Assembly (NCBI RefSeq): GCF_022810305.1
Contig: NZ_JALGQH010000010.1
Span: 1 to 64,000 of the forward strand
Length of the DNA: 64,000 nucleotides
Direction: 5' to 3'
DNA from: Rhodococcus sp. ARC_M6
GTDB lineage: Bacteria; Actinomycetota; Actinomycetes; Mycobacteriales; Mycobacteriaceae
Part shown: positions 58,311-64,000 of the stretch, piece after piece
Layout: each line of letters starts with the position of its first letter
Position numbering within the stretch: the first letter of the stretch is position 1
Program-made: the position numbers and the translations under genes
Notes under the pieces: model-generated
The model's input: only the letters and a program-made list of their open reading frames with translations
The model's database searches: none
What the model was told of the DNA's origin: nothing

Positions 58311-59318
58311 ATGATCATCGTCCTCGATTCCTCCGCCCTGTCTCGGGGTGTGCGGTTCGACAATTCCATTGCCGACGCCAAGGCCCGCGGACTCCGCGTA
58401 GTCGTACCCCACCTGGTAGTTCTCGACGTAGCCAACCGCTACCGCGCGGAATCCGCAGAGATGATCGCCGCGCTGAGTGCGTCGGCACGGATGTACGACC
58501 GACTCGGCCTACGCCGAGACCTCACTCGATTCATCGACGCGGCCCACGACAAAGCTGACGGGTATGTCCAAGACGTTGTGGACGATCTCCGGCAGATCGG
58601 AGTCGAGGTTGTCGATCCAGTCGAGGTGTCGCACATCGAGATCGCCGAACGGGCAATCTCGATGCGCAGGCCGTACGTCGACAAGAAAAAGCGCGACGGA
58701 TATCCCGCGACCCTGAACTGGCTGACAGTGCTCGATCTTGCCGACCGGAACCCGGGCGTCGAAGTGCTCTGGGTGAGTGACGATGCGCGCGCGTTCGGGG
58801 ACTCCGGCGACGCATCGTGGCACGAAGATCTTGTTTGCGAACTCGAATCGCGTGGACTTGCCAGTCACGTCCGGTGGGCGCAGGAGTTCCCCGTATTCGA
58901 CGGGCCGGCGCAGATCGAGGAGTCTGTCGAGGCGGAAGTTGTCACGCCGGAACTGGTTGCGCCGGTGATAGTTGCGACTGACGTCGTTGCAGTGACAATT
59001 GCGACTGACGTCGTTGCAGTGACAATTGCGACTGACGTCGTTGCGGTGGACGTTGTCGAGGAGTTTGCCGAAGAGCGTGTGGTTGCTGTGGGGCCGACGC
59101 CTGTTGAACGGGTTGTTGCGGCACCTGCACCTGCACCTGCACCTGCACCTAAGCCTGTGCAGCGGGCTGCTCGGACCCGAGTCGCACCACAGCGCATTCC
59201 ACCCGCTCCGAAAGCGTCGACCGGTGGTTTGCGCAATCTCGGCAAGGTCATCGGCGGACGGAAAAGGAAAATGACGATCGTCGAGGATCTTGACGAAGTC
59301 GACCTCTTCGGAAGCTGA
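58311..59318 (+). CDS. PIN-domain protein with repetitive low-complexity C-terminal region
   Basis: 335 residues, ATG with GAGAGAATCGAG upstream. The first ~195 residues form a PIN-like nuclease domain: [11 protein letters not shown] (first Asp), [33 protein letters not shown] and [13 protein letters not shown], supplying the acidic metal site. Then comes an acidic region with three copies of ATDVVAV, an (AP)n stretch, and a basic C-terminus ([17 protein letters not shown]) ending in acidic [11 protein letters not shown]. There is no antitoxin gene next to it, so it is probably not a classical VapC toxin. RNA cleavage is predicted from the fold only. Confidence 0.65.
   Translation: MIIVLDSSALSRGVRFDNSIADAKARGLRVVVPHLVVLDVANRYRAESAEMIAALSASARMYDRLGLRRDLTRFIDAAHDKADGYVQDVVDDLRQIGVEVVDPVEVSHIEIAERAISMRRPYVDKKKRDGYPATLNWLTVLDLADRNPGVEVLWVSDDARAFGDSGDASWHEDLVCELESRGLASHVRWAQEFPVFDGPAQIEESVEAEVVTPELVAPVIVATDVVAVTIATDVVAVTIATDVVAVDVVEEFAEERVVAVGPTPVERVVAAPAPAPAPAPKPVQRAARTRVAPQRIPPAPKASTGGLRNLGKVIGGRKRKMTIVEDLDEVDLFGS
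58974..59054 (+). repeat. Three 27-bp tandem coding repeats plus a GCACCT run in the PIN-domain gene
   Basis: Units 58974-59000 and 59001-59027 are identical and 59028-59054 is a diverged third copy; each encodes ATDVVAVTI. Further on, around 59125-59150, GCACCT repeats encode (AP)n. Both are slippage-prone, so the linker length probably varies between strains. Confidence 0.75.
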
Positions 59319-59325
59319 TCGCTTC

Positions 59326-59331
59326 TAACCT
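59326..59331 (+). promoter_or_regulatory. -10 element for leaderless esterase gene
   Basis: TAACCT ends 6 nt before ATG 59338, without a Shine-Dalgarno. Confidence 0.45.
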
Positions 59332-59337
59332 CAACGG

Positions 59338-60279
59338 ATGTCTCTGACGCCGATAGTCACTCGCCGGACCGGTATGCGGTACGGCAGGCCCAGTCTCGAA
59401 TCGCAGGTTCTGTACAACGCGTGCCGCTGGATGGTTCGTCCGGTGGTGGGAGTTGCGCCGCTGACGCTCGGCGCCATTCGACGTGCTTCGGTTCTGGATA
59501 CTGCGGCGGGGGTGCGGATTCCGTCGGGCATCGATCGAGAAGCCGTGCGCTTTCCGGGTTTCGACGGCGAATTGGTGCATATCGCCGGCTCGACCGCCGA
59601 TATTCGTGACGGTGTTGTCCTGTACCTGCACGGCGGGGGGTTCATGTGTTGCGGCCTCAACACACATCGTCCGGTGGTTGCGAGTATTGCCAAACGAACA
59701 GGTCTGCCGGTGTTGCATCTCGCGTATCGGCAGTTGCCGACTACGTCCATCAGTGGGTCGGTCGACGATTGCCTCAGTGCCTATCGATGGCTCCTGACGC
59801 AGGGCGCTTTGCCGGAGAAGACGGTATTCGTGGGTGATTCGGCGGGTGGATTCCTGGTGTTCGCAACGGCATTGGCGGCCGCTGCTGCCGGACTCGCAGT
59901 TCCGGCCGGGTTGGTCGGACTGTCGCCGCTCCTTGATCTGGACTGCACCACGAAAGCTGTTCACGCCAATGCCCGACGCGATGTCATTGCTCCGGTATCA
60001 GCCTTGGCGGCCATCGGAAAATTGGGTGGTAAGGCGTTGTCGCCCATTGACGGCGACCTTGCCGGCCTGCCGCCGTCGCTGCTGATCGCGGCCGAATCCG
60101 AAGTGCTCCGAGTCGATTCGGAACTGATGGCGCAGCGGCTTTCATCAGCTGGAGTCGAATGTTCGCTGCAGATTTGGAACGGTCAAATTCACGCATTTCC
60201 GGCGGTGTTGCCGAGTCTGCCGGAAAGTCGGGCTGCGCTTCGCGACGTCGCAAAATTCATCTCGATTCGCATCGCCTGA
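59338..60279 (+). CDS. Alpha/beta hydrolase, hormone-sensitive-lipase family
   Basis: 313 residues, ATG. Oxyanion motif YLHGGGFMCCG near residue 98 and nucleophile Ser in FVGDSAGGFLV near residue 167. The Asp of the triad is likely in the ESEVLRVDSE region and the His in GQIHAFPAV. These define family IV (HSL-like) carboxylesterases. It is predicted to hydrolyse short- to medium-chain esters. No signal peptide is obvious, so it is probably cytosolic or membrane-associated. No operon partner is evident. Confidence 0.87.
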   Translation: MSLTPIVTRRTGMRYGRPSLESQVLYNACRWMVRPVVGVAPLTLGAIRRASVLDTAAGVRIPSGIDREAVRFPGFDGELVHIAGSTADIRDGVVLYLHGGGFMCCGLNTHRPVVASIAKRTGLPVLHLAYRQLPTTSISGSVDDCLSAYRWLLTQGALPEKTVFVGDSAGGFLVFATALAAAAAGLAVPAGLVGLSPLLDLDCTTKAVHANARRDVIAPVSALAAIGKLGGKALSPIDGDLAGLPPSLLIAAESEVLRVDSELMAQRLSSAGVECSLQIWNGQIHAFPAVLPSLPESRAALRDVAKFISIRIA

Positions 60280-60335
60280 GTTTTTGTCGGACCCCAGGTT
60301 TAAGGTTTGGAGCAAGTTCGAACCGGGGGGTTCTT

Positions 60336-61838
60336 GTGGACGAAATCGAGCCAGATGACGGTGGGCATGGTGACCTGACCGATGTGTTGTTGTGCGCTGC
60401 TGAAGAGTTGGTGCAATGTCCTGTTTCTGTGCTCACGGAGGATGCCGTTCTCGAGTCTCTACGACGGTTGGAGAGAATTGTTCGGTTTCTGGATGCCATT
60501 GCATACCAGCTTATTTCGGAGTGCCTGAGTCGTAGTCTGCACATCCGGCACGGATTGCGCTCACCCCATCAACTGCTCATCCAGACGCTGAGAATTTCCG
60601 CGACTGATGCGTCGCGGCGAGTGCGGGCGGCAAAGTCTGTGGTGCAGCGGGTTTCACCTCTGGGGGAATCACTTCCGGCGGTACTGGCAGGAACGGGAGA
60701 AGGCGTGCGGGACGGTGACATTGGCCGTGACCACATTTCGTCCATTGCTGATGTAATGCACAAGGTTCCGAACGCCGTCGATTTCGAAGCGCGCCAAAGC
60801 CTCGAGATGATCCTGGCCGAGTATGCCCGAACCGGGACTCCCGAGGGAGTCACTGCAGCGGGGGTCGAGGCATTGGCCTGGCTCAATCCGGATGGCGCAC
60901 TCACCGACGACAGAGATCGGCGCCGCCGACGGTATCTCAATGTCCGGCACCAAGATGTGGATCTGATGTCGCGGATTTCTGGCGAACTGGATCCGGTCGC
61001 GCGTGCACGACTCGATGTGGTTCTGGCCAAGTGGGCGAGGCCCGGCATGAACAACCCGGATGATCCCGAATCGCCGACCGGAGACAGCAGTGAAGTGCGC
61101 GAGTCCGACATCGTTGCGGCCGCAGCACGAGACACCCGCTCCGCAGGTCAACGGAACCACGACGCGTTCTCGGCGCTGCTCAAATGTGTGCTCGACGACG
61201 GCATATTGGGCAAGCACCGCGGCCTCCCGGCAACCGTGATCATCACTATGACGTTGGCGCAGTTGGAGGAATCGATCGGAGGTGTGGCAACCACCGCGAC
61301 CGGCGGAATTCTTCCCATTCACGAGGCACTGGCGATGGCTGAAAAAGCACATCCGGTGCTGGTTCTCTTCGATCAGAACGGCCGACCACTACATTTCGGT
61401 CGAGGAAAACGGTTGGCCTCCGTCGACCAGAGGTTGGCTCTCATCGCTGCAGATCGGGGGTGCACCAGACCGAATTGTGATGCCCCGCCGTCGCGGTGTG
61501 CGGTGCACCACATGGCCGAATGGAATGACAAAGGCCGCACTGACATCGACAACCTCACACTTGCTTGCGACAGCTGTCATGGTTCGGTGAAGCAGGGCGG
61601 CGAGGGCTGGAAAACCAATCCTCGGACCGGCGATGACGCCTATGCCGGCAGAACCGAGTGGACACCACCCGCACACATAGATCCGGAACGACGCCCGCGA
61701 GTCAACTTTCGGCACCATCCGAGTGAGCTACTGGATCGTGCCTACGCAATCATCCGGCGTCGCAATCACACTCAGCGCCGCGAGAAAGCGGGTCGGCAGG
61801 ATTCATCCGGTGACGACGCAGATCCCGGAGCGATCTGA
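60336..61838 (+). CDS. DUF222/HNH endonuclease-domain protein (13E12-like)
   Basis: 500 residues from GTG 60336, with a GGGGGG tract 5 nt upstream; the open frame back to 60159 overlaps the esterase gene. The N-terminal ~340 residues are the DUF222 domain seen in the 13E12 repeat family of actinobacteria. The C-terminus has an HNH nuclease core: GCTRPNCDAPPSRCAVHHMAEWNDKGRTDIDNLTLACDSCHGSVKQGG, with metal-site Cys and His residues intact. Such genes occur in many copies in this order and may be mobile. No insertion-element ends or attachment sites are seen here. Function unknown. Confidence 0.85.
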   Translation: MDEIEPDDGGHGDLTDVLLCAAEELVQCPVSVLTEDAVLESLRRLERIVRFLDAIAYQLISECLSRSLHIRHGLRSPHQLLIQTLRISATDASRRVRAAKSVVQRVSPLGESLPAVLAGTGEGVRDGDIGRDHISSIADVMHKVPNAVDFEARQSLEMILAEYARTGTPEGVTAAGVEALAWLNPDGALTDDRDRRRRRYLNVRHQDVDLMSRISGELDPVARARLDVVLAKWARPGMNNPDDPESPTGDSSEVRESDIVAAAARDTRSAGQRNHDAFSALLKCVLDDGILGKHRGLPATVIITMTLAQLEESIGGVATTATGGILPIHEALAMAEKAHPVLVLFDQNGRPLHFGRGKRLASVDQRLALIAADRGCTRPNCDAPPSRCAVHHMAEWNDKGRTDIDNLTLACDSCHGSVKQGGEGWKTNPRTGDDAYAGRTEWTPPAHIDPERRPRVNFRHHPSELLDRAYAIIRRRNHTQRREKAGRQDSSGDDADPGAI

Positions 61839-61839
61839 A

Positions 61840-62955
61840 TTACCGCGGCGGGCCCTCGTCCAGGACGAGGGACCCGGCGGCCGGCTGACCCTGTGCGTCG
61901 GTCCACTTCACATCGATGGCGTCGCCGGGTTTTCGTGAGCTCATCACTGAGTTGAGATCTGCGGACGAAGTTATGGGGGTGCCGCCGAATTCGGTGATGA
62001 CGGCACCCTTGGTGAGACCTGCCTTCTCGGCGGGTGAATCAAAGCTCACAGCAACAACTTCCGCTCCGGGCGAGGCGTCGCGGTGATCCTTGACGGCTAC
62101 GCCGAGAATTGGTGTCGGGCCGACACGAACCGTCTCCGAGGAGAGTCCGCTGAGTACTTGGTCGACAACGGGAAGGGCGATATCAATGGGTATAGCGTAC
62201 GACTGTGGGGCGGGCGAGGTTTCGGTGCGATCAGCAATGGCGTTGCCGGCACTGCTGACACCGATAAGCTCGGCAGCGGCGTTCACCAGAGGACCGCCGG
62301 AATCGCCGGGCCGGATGTCGGCGTCTACTTCGATAAGGCCCATTAGCTGGTTTCGTGATCCGTCCGTCGAATTGCGGGTATTGACCGTGACGCCCAAGTT
62401 GGTGATGACTCCGGGTGCAGGCAGTGGAACACCCTCGCCTTCGGCGTTTCCGATCGCAGTGATCGGATCGCCTCGCTTGGCGTTTTCGGCCGTGCCTACA
62501 GTCGCGCTGGGAAGATTGGATGCGCCGGCCAACCGAAGCACCGCGAGATCTTGATCGCTGTCGTAGCCGAGCACCTCGACGTCGTAGATCAGGCCGTTGG
62601 ACATACTTGTCGCAGTAATCTCGGAACCTCCGCTGATGACGTGGTGGTTGGTTAACACCACTCCGTCAGGAGAGAGAACGATGCCGGTTCCGGCGGTGGT
62701 GGTGAATCCTCCGGAGGAAGTGATCGTCACGATGCTGGGGACCACCCGTGCCGCGAGTTCTTCGGGTGTGAGCGAGACGATCGGTGACGGCGGGGCGGTA
62801 GTGATAACCGTGACGGGCGCAGATTCTGTGGTGCCGGGATACGTTCCAGGTGTGAGAGGCGGCGCGACCAATGCGAGCCCACCCAGTCCCAATACGAGTA
62901 GCCCGGCCAGCCACAGGCTACGTTTTCCGCTGCGTTTCCTCATCGGTCGACCCAT
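61840..62955 (-). CDS. HtrA/DegP-like membrane-anchored serine protease with PDZ domain
   Basis: 371 residues, ATG (a second ATG four codons on is also possible). A basic N-terminus and one membrane helix (SLWLAGLLVLGLGGLALVAPP) are followed by a Thr/Pro linker. Chymotrypsin-like domain: His in LTNHHVISGG, Asp in DSDQDLAVLRL and Ser in IRPGDSGGPLVN. A C-terminal PDZ domain follows (SPAEKAGLTKGAVITEFGGTPITSSADLNSVMSS). Acts outside the membrane in protein quality control or regulated cleavage. Its stop lies 1 bp from that of the convergent HNH gene. Confidence 0.9.
   Translation of the reverse strand: MGRPMRKRSGKRSLWLAGLLVLGLGGLALVAPPLTPGTYPGTTESAPVTVITTAPPSPIVSLTPEELAARVVPSIVTITSSGGFTTTAGTGIVLSPDGVVLTNHHVISGGSEITATSMSNGLIYDVEVLGYDSDQDLAVLRLAGASNLPSATVGTAENAKRGDPITAIGNAEGEGVPLPAPGVITNLGVTVNTRNSTDGSRNQLMGLIEVDADIRPGDSGGPLVNAAAELIGVSSAGNAIADRTETSPAPQSYAIPIDIALPVVDQVLSGLSSETVRVGPTPILGVAVKDHRDASPGAEVVAVSFDSPAEKAGLTKGAVITEFGGTPITSSADLNSVMSSRKPGDAIDVKWTDAQGQPAAGSLVLDEGPPR
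61853..61871. terminator. Hairpin within the 3' end of the protease gene
   Basis: CCCTCGTC (61853-61860) pairs with GACGAGGG (61864-61871) around a 3-nt loop, and GGG/CCC pairs extend it with one bulge. It lies just past the stop of the convergent HNH gene, so it may end that transcript while being coding on the other strand. Confidence 0.4.
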
Positions 62956-63023
62956 ATCGTCGGTGTACCCAATCCGCGGATAGTCCAGTGTCGTGACGGT
63001 GAAGATTGCCGACTGGGACTGAC

Positions 63024-63854
63024 TCAGGACATGCGATGCCGCAACAACATGTAGACCCCACGACGCATGAACGAGGTAGCAAGTGCGCGTAGATCGCCGA
63101 TCCGGACGTCCATCGCGGATACGAGTGTCGGATCGGACTCGCGCAGGATTTTATGGAATGCAGCCGCCTGACCGGCCTGTTCCTTGGCAAGTCGGACACT
63201 CCATTGCCCGGCGTTGACGCGGAATGACGCGAGTGGTTTGGCGATCGCGTAGACGTCTCCTTGAAGTGCTACGCCGGTGTAGGTGGCCTCGTCGATGACG
63301 TACGGATTTGTGTCGTCCCACCATCCGATGGCTTTCAAAGCTGAGCGCCTCATCAGCACGCACCCGGGTTCTCCGAAGATATTTGCTCCAGCGGTGACCG
63401 TCTTGCGGGTGGCTTCTCGTCCGCTGACGAGACCCTTCAGGCCGGCGAGCCCGCGAGCAGACAGGATGGTCTTTCCGTTCGCATCTACGAGTTTGCGTTG
63501 CGAAGCAACGAGAACCACAGTGGGGTGTTTGTCGAACGCTGCAACCTGTTCGGCGAGGCATTCGGGATAGATCGTGTCGTCACCGCATACGAGCTTCAGT
63601 AGTTCACCGTTTGAGGCTTCACTGACACGGTCCCAGTTCCGCTTTGCACCGCCGCCGGCTTCTGTGGTCAGGATTTCGATGCGTGGGTCGTCGGCGTATC
63701 GTGCCAGGACCTTCATGGTGTCGTCAGTGGAGGAATGATCCGAGATGATCAATTCGAAGTCTTGGAAGGTCTGATTCAAGATCGAATCAATCGTCTCGGC
63801 AATGTATTCGGCATTGTTGTAGGCCGGGACGACGACTGATACACGGGGGGTCAT
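63024..63854 (-). CDS. Family 2 glycosyltransferase
   Basis: 276 residues, ATG overlapping the stop of the upstream GtrA-type gene (ATGA). GT-A fold: RVSVVVPAYNNAEYIAETIDSILNQTFQDFELIISDHSSTDDT, donor-site residues in LVCGDDTIYPE, and an acceptor region with GWWDDTNPYVIDEATYTG. No membrane helices. Transfers a sugar from a nucleotide donor, possibly to a polyprenyl phosphate, judging from the coupled GtrA partner. Substrate cannot be assigned. Confidence 0.85.
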   Translation of the reverse strand: MTPRVSVVVPAYNNAEYIAETIDSILNQTFQDFELIISDHSSTDDTMKVLARYADDPRIEILTTEAGGGAKRNWDRVSEASNGELLKLVCGDDTIYPECLAEQVAAFDKHPTVVLVASQRKLVDANGKTILSARGLAGLKGLVSGREATRKTVTAGANIFGEPGCVLMRRSALKAIGWWDDTNPYVIDEATYTGVALQGDVYAIAKPLASFRVNAGQWSVRLAKEQAGQAAAFHKILRESDPTLVSAMDVRIGDLRALATSFMRRGVYMLLRHRMS

Positions 63855-64000
63855 GAGGTGCCTGTTCTCTTTTTTCTACTGAATGAGAAGTCGCGGTAAC
63901 CGAAGAAACTTGCTGTCGCGGTAACTGCAGTGATGACGAGCTGGGACGGGATGGGTGGAAAATGTAGAAGCGTGACGGCGAGTGTCATCAGCGCAATGTT
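63851..64000 (-). CDS. GtrA-family membrane protein, C-terminal part only
   Basis: The frame is open on the minus strand from the window edge at 64000 to TGA at 63851-63853. It encodes the last 49 residues, including a hydrophobic helix (QLVITAVTATASFFGYRDFSF), an FGYR-type ending close to the GtrA pattern (ATALVNFLGYRxFVF) and a basic tail SRKKRTGTS. It overlaps the start of the glycosyltransferase gene by 4 bp, so the two are coupled. The N-terminal part lies outside the window. Confidence 0.65.
   Translation of the reverse strand, partial: NIALMTLAVTLLHFPPIPSQLVITAVTATASFFGYRDFSFSRKKRTGTS

Noticed and set aside
57720-58412. N-terminal extension of dprE1
   Set aside because: It runs antisense through the GtrA gene and lacks any DprE1 similarity; the ATG at 57719 gives the normal family length.
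60336-61838. DUF222/HNH gene as a mobile intron or transposon
   Set aside because: No inverted ends, target duplications or reverse transcriptase are visible around it.

Overview
This window is a chromosomal segment from a mycolic-acid-containing actinobacterium, most probably Rhodococcus (inference). High-GC coding, GTG/TTG starts and many apparently leaderless genes fit this. The strongest evidence is a nearly complete arabinogalactan and mycolate assembly locus, whose order matches the region known in Mycobacterium tuberculosis as roughly Rv3789 to Rv3818. No rRNA, tRNA, CRISPR array or insertion sequence was recognised, and nothing looks plasmid- or phage-borne.

Layout. 0-3.8 kb: two tandem secreted proteins built of bacterial Ig-like repeats, with a decayed copy of the same gene's tail between them. 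3.8-11.9 kb: an MBL-fold/Rieske protein, two PlsC-type acyltransferases, a HAD hydrolase, and a divergent pair of wall-remodelling proteins (amidase and SpoIID/LytB) that both carry LGFP repeats. 11.9-18.8 kb: metabolic genes, namely PucR regulator/amino-acid permease, thiolase/acyl-CoA dehydrogenase, and MarR/extradiol dioxygenase. 19.0-25.4 kb: the overlapping galactan/arabinan operon glf-glfT2-PAP2-ubiA-aftB. 25.7-30.6 kb: two mycolyltransferases (the second with LGFP repeats), a DUF732 lipoprotein and an Rv3802-type envelope lipase. 31.0-39.5 kb: the mycolate condensation operon fadD32-pks13-accD4. 39.5-41.5 kb: LysR/EamA pair. 41.5-48.1 kb: two Emb arabinosyltransferases. 48.2-53.5 kb: an accessory block (XRE, methionine aminopeptidase, a large membrane protein, an MspA-type porin, an ANTAR-membrane protein, TetR) lying between emb and aftA. 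53.6-58.3 kb: aftA-dprE2-dprE1 with the divergent GtrA gene. 58.3-64 kb: PIN-domain protein, esterase, DUF222/HNH protein, HtrA-like protease, GT2 glycosyltransferase and the end of a second GtrA gene.

How they work together. DprE1/DprE2, with UbiA and the PAP2 phosphatase, make decaprenyl-phospho-arabinose. Glf and GlfT2 make galactan. AftA, the Emb proteins and AftB add arabinan. FadD32, Pks13 and AccD4 make mycolic acids, which the mycolyltransferases attach outside the membrane. LGFP repeats recur on the amidase, the SpoIID protein and one mycolyltransferase, suggesting a shared attachment mode in the envelope.

Main regulatory observations. A TAnnnT hexamer lies 6-8 nt upstream of at least eleven start codons that lack a clear Shine-Dalgarno, including glf, dprE1, gtrA and both emb genes, indicating leaderless transcripts. 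Inverted repeats sit in several intergenic regions next to regulators. Ten strong and two weaker hairpins mark transcript ends; several overlap a stop codon.
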